Below the pieces are notes generated by a model, which worked only from the letters and a program-made list of their open reading frames with translations, was not told the origin of the DNA and made no database searches. The position numbers and the translations under genes are program-made. From Rhizodiscina lignyota (lineage: Eukaryota > Ascomycota > Dothideomycetes > Aulographales > Rhizodiscinaceae), in assembly GCA_010015805.1 (NCBI GenBank), contig ML978138.1, positions 310,001 to 374,000 on the forward strand: a stretch of 64,000 bases of DNA, in the 5' to 3' direction. Positions 42,943 through 53,459 of the stretch are shown here, piece by piece; positions within the stretch are counted from its first letter, which is position 1; each line of letters opens with the position of its first letter.

Positions 42943-44064
42943 TTATCTTGTCCCTCTTGCTCCTGTTGGCGCACCTTCTCTGCGCCGCTGCAACACGCGC
43001 CCTATTGCATCTCTCACTTCCGGTGTCGCCCTGATCGTATTCTGGACGAGCCAGTTTTGAAGCTGACTCCGGACGTCTTTCTCCGCAGCCTCATCTCCGG
43101 CAAACGGGGTCAGCTCCAAACCCAGTAACCTCCCCACTTCTTGATCGTTATGCTTCGCAAGCGAGTCCAGTCGATCGAGCTGCTGCTGGAGACGAACAGC
43201 CTCATTCCCAGATTGCAGTCCTGACTTTAGTAACGGTGTGACTTGCGCCAGTGCAATGAAGAATGTGATTGAGAGCTTGCGAGCGAGGGATATTGCTTCG
43301 AATGGTAGATAAGGTGGACGAACTCGAAGGGTTTCGAAAATCGGGTTTATCGCGTTGGTGAGGATGCCCGGCCATGTTGTTCGGGTGACGGAAAATGCTT
43401 CGAAGACAAACAAGCACGCGACGGTAAGAAATCGCCAATATTTTCCAGATTCCATGTATCCCAGATAATTCAAGAGGGCCATGAAAAATGTGCTTCCAAT
43501 GTAGTATGGAATGATCTGAGTTGCGCCAGCAGTCAGATAGTCTTTGATCGTGATACAGTGCTTCCAATCCATCATTGTTGGCCCAAATCGATCGTATGCA
43601 AACCTTTTTGCGGGATCGACTAAAACATCGCTGGCTTGGCGCAAATGAATGAAGAAGGCCTCCGCTAAAGGGTTGTCGTTGGACGCTTTGTCCGGGTGAT
43701 ATGATGCCAGCAGCCTCCTGGTTCTCGACCTTATCCTCTTCTCTTCCGCGTCATATGAAACGCCAAGATCTCTATAGAAGTTTCCTTCTCGTTGTATTTG
43801 CCAGTCCGCTTCGTAAATGTTATAGAGTAAGTACAGGAGGATAACGCAGATTTGTATTATTCGACGGTGCTTGATCCATTTCGGGCTCCCTGGTTGCGGC
43901 TTTGGCTCTCCAGCGCGTATAAAGATGCCGTAAAGTGTCGTTTGTACCCAACCTGATACTAGCTGTATGAAGCTGGTCAGCGTTGCGCTCGACGAGGAGT
44001 GAACTTTTGGACATCTTACATTTGGCAAGAAATACCACCCCGCATAAGACAGGACCTGCGACAT
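42943..44064 (-). CDS. Membrane J-domain (DnaJ-like) protein
   Basis: 373 residues, single exon. The N-terminus carries hydrophobic segments (VLSYAGWYFLPNV and SFIQLVSGWVQTTLYGIF), then IIQICVILLYLLYNIYEA. The J domain follows: FYRDLGVSYDAEEKRIRSRT, the HPD tripeptide in ASYHPDKASND and a final DPAKRFAYDRFG. Two to three more membrane segments follow (IIPYYIGSTFFMALLNYLGY, FLTVACLFVFEAF, LSITFFIALAQVTPLL). The C-terminus is soluble and charged. This looks like an ER-membrane J-protein that recruits Hsp70, possibly for insertion or quality control. It is transcribed divergently from RPA43 with only 300 bp between the ATGs. Confidence 0.9.
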   Translation of the reverse strand: MSQVLSYAGWYFLPNVRCPKVHSSSSATLTSFIQLVSGWVQTTLYGIFIRAGEPKPQPGSPKWIKHRRIIQICVILLYLLYNIYEADWQIQREGNFYRDLGVSYDAEEKRIRSRTRRLLASYHPDKASNDNPLAEAFFIHLRQASDVLVDPAKRFAYDRFGPTMMDWKHCITIKDYLTAGATQIIPYYIGSTFFMALLNYLGYMESGKYWRFLTVACLFVFEAFSVTRTTWPGILTNAINPIFETLRVRPPYLPFEAISLARKLSITFFIALAQVTPLLKSGLQSGNEAVRLQQQLDRLDSLAKHNDQEVGRLLGLELTPFAGDEAAEKDVRSQLQNWLVQNTIRATPEVRDAIGRVLQRRREGAPTGARGTR

Positions 44065-44364
44065 ATTCTAGGCAGATCGAGCGTCAGAAAATATGTAAAA
44101 GAGAGAGAAAACAAGGTGGTCCAGGTGAAGTAGGTATCGTGAGTTGTTGCTTATGGAGGAAGTCGACAAGTTTCCACATCGAGGTTGACGCGCCGGGGTT
44201 AAGATCGCGTTCCCTCGGTTTCGGCATGTTCCGCTAGCTCCCGCAGACCCTGGCCAAAAAAGTTCTACACTTCTCATTGTCGCATCGACAATACGGCAAT
44301 TTTACATAAATGTTCGAGTACTTGGAGGTGCTGGCTCCCTCATCATCAATTCCTTCTTGATATA
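44065..44364. promoter_or_regulatory. Divergent promoter of the J-protein and RPA43 genes
   Basis: 300 bp between opposite start codons must hold both core promoters. No TATA box is obvious, fitting housekeeping genes. Confidence 0.55.
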
Positions 44365-45429
44365 ATGGCATCCGCAGTTTCCTCTACAACGCTAGACCCG
44401 CAGAAGAAAGACAAATCCAAGAAACGGAAGGAAAAGCATAAAGACAACGACAACGATCAATCAGAGCACAAGAGGAGCTCCAAGAAGAGACGACGTGAAG
44501 ATGGCGATGGCGCTGATGTTGAAGAATTGAGAGAGTCATCTCCACCAAAAAGGCCGAAGATTCCATCATCAACTGGCGGCGACTACAAAATATCAGCATC
44601 GGGGCAAAATAGAACGAAGAGTCCCATTTCCGAGCAAACCGTGTCCTTCTACCTTCCTCTGTCGCCAATTGCTCAACGATATCCACTCGAGGGCTTATGC
44701 GCTGAACATTTGTCGCCTCTGATTCTCACATACTACCCCCCTCTCGAAGCAGTAATACTCTCCTATCGAAATGTTCGACTCTCAGAATACCCACCCACGG
44801 GAACCACACTCGACAGTGCTGAAGACACTATGCCGCTGGCGAAATCAATGGACGAATATGCAGTTAGTTTTGTCTGGGCGACAGTGGACATGCTGCTGTT
44901 GAAGCCGAGGAAAGGCGTATACCTTGATGCGGCCGTCAATCTACAAAACGAAAGTCATCTGGGCCTGATATGCTGGAATCTGTTCGGCGCAACCATAGAC
45001 CGCAACCACCTACCAAAGGACTGGAAATGGAGAGAACCAGATACTCGACATGAACGTCTCAACGACCTTCCGAATGGAGACAATTGGCAGGGTGCCGATG
45101 AGCATGGCTATTTCGTTGATGGAAGCGGCGATAAAGTGTCTGGGACGATCTCGTTTCGTGTCCGCAACTTTGAAGCATTGCCAGCTGGAGACAACGACCG
45201 AGGATTTTTTTCCATCGAGGGGACGTTGTTGAACAGGGAGGAGGAAAGAGAACAGGAAGAGATGGAGAGTGAGAGCACGGCCTCGAAGCAGAATAGAAGC
45301 GGTCAGACAAAGCGGCAACACTCGCCATTTGTCGATGCAACGCAGGATCTTGGCTCAATGCCATACGAAGGATTTCCAAAACGCACTGGTGAAAAGATGC
45401 GCAAGGGAAAGCATAGAATAAGATACTAG
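44365..45429 (+). CDS. RPA43: RNA polymerase I subunit RPA43
   Basis: 354 residues, single exon. A Lys-rich start (KKDKSKKRKEKHKDNDND, KRSSKKRRRED) suits nucleolar import. The RPA43 tip domain follows (VSFYLPLSPIAQRYPLEGLC, HLSPLILTYYPPLEAVILSY) and then an OB-like domain (FVWATVDMLLLKPRKGVYLD, LGLICWNLFGATIDRNHLP, WKWRE, DGSGDKVSGTISFRVRNFEA). The tail is charged. RPA43, with RPA14 in yeast, forms the stalk of Pol I and binds the initiation factor Rrn3. Length is close to fungal homologues. It shares a divergent promoter with the J-protein gene. Confidence 0.9.
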   Translation: MASAVSSTTLDPQKKDKSKKRKEKHKDNDNDQSEHKRSSKKRRREDGDGADVEELRESSPPKRPKIPSSTGGDYKISASGQNRTKSPISEQTVSFYLPLSPIAQRYPLEGLCAEHLSPLILTYYPPLEAVILSYRNVRLSEYPPTGTTLDSAEDTMPLAKSMDEYAVSFVWATVDMLLLKPRKGVYLDAAVNLQNESHLGLICWNLFGATIDRNHLPKDWKWREPDTRHERLNDLPNGDNWQGADEHGYFVDGSGDKVSGTISFRVRNFEALPAGDNDRGFFSIEGTLLNREEEREQEEMESESTASKQNRSGQTKRQHSPFVDATQDLGSMPYEGFPKRTGEKMRKGKHRIRY

Positions 45430-45803
45430 ATGCGTTAGAAAAGCTACTTTTAAACATATTACTCAATTAATTTTTTTGAGCATTTTGCATATATCAATGA
45501 TGTGTGTGACACAAATAGCTGAGCCCTGGCTACAACATATCGAACCGTGAGGATGCATGTCCTCGTTAGTCAATACAGACCATGCAAACTAAAGCTGCGA
45601 ATTTCAGGTGAATGTGTACTCCCATGTATGCTCCCTCATAGTATGCCAAAAATCAACTATCACGTCTTGTAAGCATTTTTATTTAACCCGATCTCCTTAT
45701 CTGTGATAGGATAAGATAAGATCTAGGCTGCCCCCACTAATTTTTGCACTAGCGGCCCGCGCCCGCGTAAATAAAACCCAGGCCAAGCTGCAAGCTTCCT
45801 TCC
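45430..45803. other. Intergenic, AT-rich
   Basis: The downstream region of RPA43 and promoter of the coilin-like gene. No gene seen. Confidence 0.4.
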
Positions 45804-45843
45804 ACCTCTCCACAGCACCACGAACCTCTCCACAGCACCACGA
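45804..45843. repeat. Perfect 20-bp direct repeat, two copies
   Basis: The unit ACCTCTCCACAGCACCACGA occurs at 45804 and again at 45824, with a partial third unit after 45844. It lies in the leader of the coilin-like gene. Confidence 0.9.
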
Positions 45844-45899
45844 ACACCTCACAGCATCCACCCACAAATTCAAGCATGCGCTAAGCGCACGCGTCTACC

Positions 45900-48800
45900 A
45901 TGAGGATTCGTGTTACCGTTCACCGCCATGGCCTGGCAAAGGTCAAATTACTTTTCCCAATCCCCGAAGACGAGCGACACGACGTTGCAACCATTTCCCA
46001 GCTTCTGAAGAAAATCAACGAGACCATTCCACTCGAGTCAGAAAACTGGGGACTGGAAGACTACGTCGTGCTAGTTGGAGAGTTCGAGTGCCAGCACTTT
46101 GCCAAGATCGAAGAGGTTCTCAACCATGATGATGCAGTCCGGTGTGTTCACTCGCTTCACTCTCTTCACAACATTCACTGCGTCACCGCCCACTCCCAAA
46201 CACATAGCACTGCTTCGGTGGATTGTGTTTTTTGGCAACTGTGACCAAGATCTAACATACAAATAGCATTCGCCCTCTCACAACAACTGAGGTACGCGCT
46301 CGAACGCGCTCTGGTCGCCATCAAGTCAACTCCAGCGGTGTCCACCTGATCGATGGCGTACCTTACGGAAGAGCATATCAGAATCGCATTGATCGCCCTG
46401 CCGTCAACATTCCTACTGCAAATCAAGGCGTTCGAACCCTCGAAGCTCCCCGCGGTGCCCAGGAACTGGCCGAAGATGAAGTCATAGGAGACCTAGGACA
46501 ACTCCTTACAAGTAGAGCCCATCGTGATACGGAGCTAGATGAAGATGATGACGATGAAAATGACGATGAAGATTTCAGTCTGGACATGGATGACGATGAG
46601 GATGAGGATGAGGAAGATAGCGAGGCTGATGAAGACTTTGATGTCGACATGAACACTGAGGAGAATGACCTAGGCAAGCTACAGTCGGCCCCGTCTGAGA
46701 GCAGTGACACAAGCGAGAAGAAGCGAAAGAAGACCATCCGCTTCAACAAAATTGTCGATGTCGGACCACACGAACAGCAGAGGCTTACCGGTTCATCGGA
46801 TGAGGATGATGAGAGCGATAGCGATGAAGAGTCCTCATCGAGCGACGAGTCTTCCTCTGAGGAAGACAGCTCCAGCGAAGTCTCTTCAGAACCCTCTGTA
46901 GAGTCCAGCAACGATCAGCGATCCAAGAAGCAGAAGCTCGAGCATGGACAAAAGTTCGTCAAATCTTCCAACCTTTCCAAGCGCAATGCCTCCGATACAC
47001 CACCACTGTCGACATCTGAGGAAATGGATGCTGGAGAGCAACCAAAGAAGGCGACGAAGCCACTGGTGCCTTGGCGTGAAGGTTCGAGTACTACGCAAGG
47101 TCGCAACAGGCGTAGAAGGTATCTGAACCAGATCAAGAGTCTCCAGGCTATTGGACACCTGCCTCCTGGAGCCACCAAAATGGACCTAGACAATTACCTC
47201 TCTGAGCGCGCCTCGGGGAACTTCCAAAGGCGATTCCTCCATGATGAGCGTGACGAAAATGTCAACGAGGCTCTTTCTGATGCGGACTTGCACGGTCGCG
47301 AAGCTGCCGATCAGCTTATGAAGGATGCGTTCGCTTCTGCTGCATCAAACAGAGCTGGCGAGCCAGAGGCTACGATCGCCTCTGTTGAACCAAATGAAGC
47401 TGAAGAACCAGATACTACGAGAACTGAAGGCAATGGCGATTCCGAACTTGTCGACAAGCCTACAGACAATGACTCTGTTGACGCGATACTTGCTGCTGTG
47501 GAGAACGAATTGCTCGCAGGGGTGGCGGCAGTCACGAATAAGCGACCAAAAAGCCCAGACTCCTCTCCCAAGCAACCGGAGAAACGCGCACGTCTCGACG
47601 TCGCCGCATCTCAACGGATCGTTTTTGGCTCCCTTGGGATGAAGGCTCCAAAAACGAAGGAGGAAGAAGAGAAAGTCAGGGCAAAGCTCGCCAGGATAGG
47701 TCAGCTGAAGGGAACTAACTCTTGCTCTTCAAGTTCTTCTACACTTACCTCAGGGCAAGGCGACTCGGCTACCTCTACGACGCTGGATCATGAGGACGCT
47801 GACATGATCGGCTACTCACAGGATGAGTGGAAAGCGAAAGTGCGTCTTTCCGCAATTGAATGCGTCAATCCAAATTTACTACTCTCGCAGCCTCCGTTTC
47901 CGTTCCACCAATCCTGGGATAAAAAGCAGAAGAAGCAGAAGAAGCATGGGAGGAAGTATTATGGTCAACATCTGCCCAGTGAAGGCGTGTTCTACAATGG
48001 CGGAGCAAACACCAATGAAGACTACTACGAAGAAGACTACGAAGATGATGATGAAAACTACGACGAGAACCACGATGAGAATCATGACAAGGGCGACCAC
48101 GAGGAGGCCCCAAAGAAAGGTCCTGTCCGCCTTATCTTCGACGAGTCTGGAGAGCCAGTGCGCACAGAAGAGATCGCCCCGACAGGCATCTTCGCGGTAG
48201 ATCACACAAGGAGACAGAGACTAGGCAAGAAGAAAACATATGGCGGCAGCACGACGTCTGATGGCAGGTTCATTTGGAACCCAAATTTGACCCCTGTTAG
48301 TAACAGTTGTGCAGACGTGTTTCCTGAATTCAACTATGACGATAACCAGACTAGCAATGGCAGCGGCCCGACAGAGAATGGCAAGTTCATTAAAAATTCA
48401 AACCGGGTCCCGGTTAGTAACAGTCGCGCGGACTTGTTCCGCCAACTCAACGACAAAGAAGGCGACGAACCCCCTCCCAAGGACATGGAAGGCTTCCCGG
48501 CATTGCCGTCCGACCCATCCTCCATGCCTGCACTCCAGCCGGCCGATTGCAAGGAGGGCATGTACATCATCTTCACGCAGCTCGAGTGCAACGCAGACAC
48601 CAAATGGGAGCCCACCATCTCCCCACTGCGCTGCGCGAGGATCGACCGCGTCGATGAGGGCGAATCTTCCGTGCACCTTCTCCTCAAGCTCTCGCCGGAA
48701 TGCAGGAGGGATCCCGAGGCTCGCAAGAAGTACGAGGAGCGTCAAAACTGGAGTGGCAGAAGTCCCTACGACAAGTTTGGCACCACTGATGACGACGAGG

Positions 48801-48916
48801 ATGAGGAGTTGGAGAACGCTGGAGTCAAGGTGGTTGAGTTCGGCGAATTGACAAACGTGCGCATCCTGGGTGCCGTTGAGGAAGCAGCAGCAGAGGCGGC
48901 GGGTGCGGAGCAGTAG
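45900..48916 (+). CDS. Coilin-like protein (fungal DUF7357 type), two exons
   Basis: Exon 1 45900-46141, a 125-nt intron (GTGTGT...AAATAG), exon 2 46267-48916: 963 residues in phase. The N-terminus is a ubiquitin-like fold (MRIRVTVHRHGLAKVKLLFP, WGLEDYVVLVGEFECQHF), followed by IRPLTTTEVRARTRSGRHQ and LIDGVPYGR, the fungal coilin-like signature. The middle is disordered, with very acidic runs (residues about 210-280) and a basic GRNRRRRYLNQIKSLQ box. The C-terminus has a tudor-like segment (GMYIIFTQLECNADTKWEPT, RCARIDRV) as in coilin. Coilin organises Cajal bodies and snRNP maturation in animals and plants; a fungal role is inference. An internal duplication lies near residues 760-815. Confidence 0.72.
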
Positions 48917-49901
48917 ATTGAACATTGCTTCTGAGTCATACATCGAGAGGAAGCAGTCAGTGAAAAGGAACTCGATATTGATGAAGACCGACACAAAAAC
49001 TTCGATAGGGTAAATCAAATTTACCTTTGCATTACTGATCCATCTATGCCTAATCGCCTGTGACGCTCACTCTACTCACTAAATTCATCAATTTCCCCAC
49101 GTCCTCGGCGTTTCATTGAGTAGATTCCGTGATTATGGGCACGTGCTCGAGTAAAAGTAGAGCTTCACTATATCACGACTGTAAGACTTAGTACACAAAC
49201 CTCTCCAAGCCCGTATGCGTGGTATTGAAGACCGATATTGGTGGAGCAACTTCGTCCAGGCGGAACATAGACCGACTATGCACTAGGCAAGTTCTAAAGG
49301 AGATCTGAATAAGAGCAAGCCCTTCTCATAAATTGATGGATTTCCCAAAGTTCGTGATGCTGTGACGAACAGCTCCAGAGCTAATTGAATACATGTTCAA
49401 AGTGTGGCCCCAGCTGAGATATTCTAAATAAGATTTAGATAAATGAGCCTCTACGAACCTACGCGCTTTAGGTTGAAGGGTAATACCGCCAAGAACTTGA
49501 ACGCTCGCTTGAAATCCATCGTCTGTACTCGGTCTGACCTTTTGAGCAGTCTCTCTTCGAATACGCAGACGAGATTAAGCAGGCATACTTTCTGTTGAAT
49601 TCGTAGTCTCGTAGATTCCCCAAGTTCGTGAAGAATTCAAACTTAACATCGACTATACATACGATAACAGCAGAACAACTAGTCCACTGAAGGCGAGGCA
49701 GAGCTTCAGGACTTAGAAATTTGGCGGGCCGATGTTTTGATTCTGGAATTCTGATTGGTTGATTTCAAAGATCACGTAAAGAAAGTGATCGGGGCAACTT
49801 TACCCGAAATCCGTAAGTCTTGGCGCCGAATCTCGAATTTCTTTCGTTCAAACCTCGAATTCTCAGTCTTCACCAGTTGTGCATTCTCACACGCAAATCG
49901 C
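48917..49901. other. Intergenic, no gene seen
   Basis: About 1 kb without a convincing frame. The upstream part of a long frame from 49755 reads as protein-like only after the ATG at 49902. Confidence 0.45.
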
Positions 49902-50567
49902 ATGGACGCATCCGCCTACCTCAAAAGCCACGGCTGGCGAGGCTCCGGCTATTCTCTCGATCACTCTGATCGAGGACTGAAGAAGCCCTTACTCGTCTCT
50001 CACAAAATCGATGTCTTGGGCGTGGGGAAGAAGAAGCATAACCACTCTGATCAATGGTGGATGCGCGCTTTTGATGAGACTTTGAAGGCGCTTGGTACGG
50101 GGCAAACGGTGCGGAGTGTTCTCATTGTCGCAAACTTTCATGATTTTATTTGCTCGAGTATTAGTTGGACATTATACTGACGAAAACTGTTGTAGACCAC
50201 TTTAGACTCCATCCGCAAGAATGGGATGAATAGAGGAAGCCTTTATGGGTTCTTCGTTAGAGGCGAAGCGTTACAGGGAACATTCAGCGATTCTCCTTCA
50301 CCACTGGAGAATACCTCTCGTGAGAGTTCTGTCGGGATCAAACTTGCAAATGATACGCCGGTCGTTGCTTCGTGCATTGAAGACAAAAGGAAAAGAAAGG
50401 AAAAGAAAGAGCTGCGCAGCCGTCGCAGACAAAAGAAGTTGGAGATGAAGAGAAGACAATACATTGCGAGAGCTGAAAAGAAAGGCATGACACTTGAGGC
50501 GTATACCGAGAGACGCAAGGCCAAGAGAACGGAGCGCAGGACAGCGAGCACAGCAAAGCCTGTCTGA
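49902..50567 (+). CDS. tma23: TMA23-like G-patch protein, two exons
   Basis: Exons 49902-50108 and 50196-50567 give 192 residues. The N-terminus has the TMA23 form of the G-patch: MDASAYLKSHGWRGSGYSL, GLKKPLLVSHKIDVLGVG, then WWMRAFDETLKALG, as in yeast Tma23. The exon junction joins GTGQT to TTLDSIRKNG. The C-terminal third is a long basic helix (DKRKRKEKKELRSRRRQKKL), typical of nucleolar proteins. Tma23 associates with ribosomes and supports small-subunit biogenesis. An extended frame runs upstream of the ATG but is not conserved in look. Confidence 0.85.
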
Positions 50568-50895
50568 TGCTATGACAGCGTCAATACAATCTCTCTCTGC
50601 GCCTGCCCTTTGGCACTGGGGTCTCCATATCGCAAGAATGGGCACGCGACCAAGAGCGAAGTGGGAAAGCACGATGAAGAGAAAGGCGAGCACGCTCGTC
50701 CAGAGCTCTCGCCTTTCCATTTCACTCGTCATCCAGTTACCACACAGCATCTAAACATCCTCACCGCACCATGCGAACCCGTTTGAATGGGCTGCTTCGG
50801 AACATTTGAATACCGTACCGAGGACAATTGTCCCATGCCAACATCTCCTTTCTCGGCATATTCATCGTGGCCTTTCCCTTCGGCCTTCCCCTCCC

Positions 50896-52159
50896 ATGGG
50901 AGATAACTGCAGGGGCCTTCTGGCGCACAGTCGAATTGCGTCGGCCTACCTCTCCTCCCCATCACCGACTCGAACGCAAAGTCGAATCCGGTCGGCCCGC
51001 GTCGACGCCTCACCGACTCGAACTGTGACTTACTCGATACGATCATACTCGCTGGGCTCATTGGAGGCGGCTATTGTCGAAGGAGAATCAGGGCAATCAA
51101 TAGACCAATCGACAGAGCAGCGAACAGTGCGGCCGTCGGAGCCACAAACAGAGCAACTCACAGCGCGAAGGAGGAAGGCGAAGAAGCGGAACAAGAGGAT
51201 CGCAAGCTATGTCTTGTGGTCTCTTTCTATCCTTCTCCTGCTTTTTATGTTACTCCTCATCATCATCGGCTCAGTTATGCCACATGAACACCACAAATTG
51301 ACCTACAATTACATCGAAACGCTCACCAACGCGTTGCCACAAGTAGGCGTCACACTTGCGGTTGCTCTAATCGGCGAGGGACTCAGCTTTCCTATAACGC
51401 CATACCTGAATGTCCACAATCGCTGGGCTCTGTTCACCATCAAGTGGATGACCCCTCCCTTGGTCGCCCAGCTCATCACGCAAAGCATCAATCTTCAACG
51501 GGATAACCGCATCGCTGAACAGTACAAAGGGAGCCGCACCTGATACCTGCGCCGTCGCTACGGTCGTCGTTTATCACGGCAACTTGATGATCTGTGCGGC
51601 AATCTCCATGAGCTGGGCTCATGCACAATGGCCAGGTCTCGGCGCCGAAATTGGACTCAAACTTTCTTCCACGCTGTTTAGCACAATATTAGCCTTGTGT
51701 TCTGGCTGGACTTGGACAAATGGTCGGATTCTCGAGCGAGTTATCATCCACGTCAACACTAAAATTGACTTTGGACCTGCTACCCATCAGTCATATGATG
51801 CCGAAATTGTCAGTTGGGCTTTCGGAGCTGGCGGTTACGCGGTTGCTTGGCAGCTAGACGCTAGCGATATTGCGGTTATCCACTACAGTGTAATGTCGCT
51901 GAATGGTATTGTGAAGGATGCGATGGTGCAGTATCATCAAATGGTCGAGTTGATGCGTGGCGCTCTGAGCACGGACAATGATACCCTGGTAGGACAGGTT
52001 GTGGTTCCTGAGTATGCTGCTTGCGATGTATATGGCAATATCTTCATACCCGTTAGTTTGCTGTGGAAGACTACCGCTCTTCTTCTCTCTCACTGGGTCG
52101 TGTGGATTGGGCAACTGGGCTTTAATGTAGCTTTCCTTGAGGGAGGCCGAAACATTTAA
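50896..52159 (+). CDS. Multi-pass membrane protein with a frame break near 51530
   Basis: Frame 1 (ATG at 50896, stop at 51543) contains a basic/polar N-terminus, then LWSLSILLLLFMLLLIIIGS and NALPQVGVTLAVALIGEGLS. Frame 2, open before 51544 and ending at 52159, continues GAAPDTCAVATVVVYHGNLM, LFSTILALCSGWTW and FIPVSLLWKTTALLLSHWVV. The reading passes from one frame to the other at the GGG near 51530-51535, as if one base were extra. A GT..AG pair from 51526 to about 51616 could also bridge the frames, but its acceptor is poor and it would remove protein-like sequence. Family and role are unknown. The first exon or start is uncertain. Could be a pseudogene, a sequencing slip or a spliced gene. 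Confidence 0.45.
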
Positions 52160-53173
52160 TTCTCATAAACTCATCCCATCCGAAATCATCCCATAAATCC
52201 ACTGCGATTGCCGAATATTCAATACTTGGCAGCGTCTATCCTGCCACTTTCCGCTCGGTGCCCAACAGCCGACGCAATCGATCTGGTGCGACTCGTCTTT
52301 CCCCCGATCGGGTCTCCTTCATCGGTACCAAATGTGCTCTTAGACGTCTGCCGCTAGGGTAGGCGCGCGTATATTGGGACACGCCGTCGGATCTGGCCTG
52401 CACGATGTTCTGCATCACGAAAGGTCGTTCCGGGTTACACAAGGGCAGCTTATCCTCCTGTCAAATATTATCCGAACAACGTACGACATGCTCCCGAGAA
52501 TCCGGTAGCTCCGTAGCACTGCATGGCCACCTCCTTTCGACAAAGCGACATAGTGACGTCTCCGCGTGGTCGAGGGGGTACAATCGGCCTCATGGCACGG
52601 CTGTTCGCATTGACAGCTTCACGGCGGCGCGCAGTTGTAACACAGTCAGGCACTGAGGTGTTTGCACACTTGCTTGATAACCTCATGCCATCACCATTCG
52701 ATTCTTTCAGATCAAAATATTCGCATGGCATCAACGACGCAGGAGATGTCAGGCCTCCCCCCCGGCTGCCTAAAACCCCGGTAGGCAAGCGAAGTATATC
52801 AGCCCAGCACCTTCTTTGTGCAACCAGTAACGGCAAAAGGGAGCGTTCCTGTTGGCTGGAGCGTGCAAAGCCTTCTTGAATTAATGCGAGGATCGTGGGC
52901 AATTGACGGTGTGGGTTTGCTCTCTTATTCGAACCCTGGGAGAGATGGTTGAATAGGCGTCCATCTGATGGGGTACATATACACGAGGAGAGCCCAGCCG
53001 TAGTGCGAGTTTTCGATTCCATCCATCCTGTAGTATCATTATCTCGTATACGGCACAACGAAGAGCCTCATTTGCTGTCCAAGATAGCCCGATACCTCTT
53101 TTTCACAATCACCCTCTCTGACCAATTGCCACCTCCTCCGGACCTAAGTCCGTCTTCCCAAAGAAGGTTTAAA
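52160..53173. other. Intergenic, no gene seen
   Basis: A tRNA-like string at 52558-52600 was considered and rejected. No other feature. Confidence 0.4.
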
Positions 53174-53335
53174 ATGTGCGACTGGCGCCGAGTCGTCTTC
53201 TCTTGTGGTCATGTTGACTACGAGAAAATCCGGTCCTGCCACGCGACCCGCTCTCCAGGTTATCGTCGTTGCGTCATTGTGTACAAGGATGACAATTGCG
53301 TCGAGATGGCTTGCAGTAAATGCAAACACTGTTGA
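53174..53335 (+). CDS. 53-residue cysteine-rich intracellular protein
   Basis: It starts MCDWRRVVFSCGHVDYEKIR and ends CVEMACSKCKHC. Eight cysteines and two histidines are spaced C..., CGH..., CH..., RRC, NC, C-x2-C-x2-C, suggesting one or two zinc sites. There is no signal peptide, so it is not a secreted effector of the usual kind. The ATG sits in an A-rich context (AAAATG) after a pyrimidine-rich leader. It resembles small orphan proteins frequent in Dothideomycetes. No family is recognised. Confidence 0.6.
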   Translation: MCDWRRVVFSCGHVDYEKIRSCHATRSPGYRRCVIVYKDDNCVEMACSKCKHC

Positions 53336-53459
53336 GAGCGGCTAGTCTATGGGACTAGTCGCAAAATGATGGACGAATGTACTGTTTTTGTGAGTTCGTT
53401 CCCGATCACGATCGAAGATATGCCACTGACGGTACCCACGGCCAGTTGCTGGCTGGCGT

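Noticed and set aside
52558-52620. tRNA-like string (CTCCGCGTGGTCGAGGGGG)
   Set aside because: No matching acceptor stem, anticodon arm or T-arm follows at the right distance.
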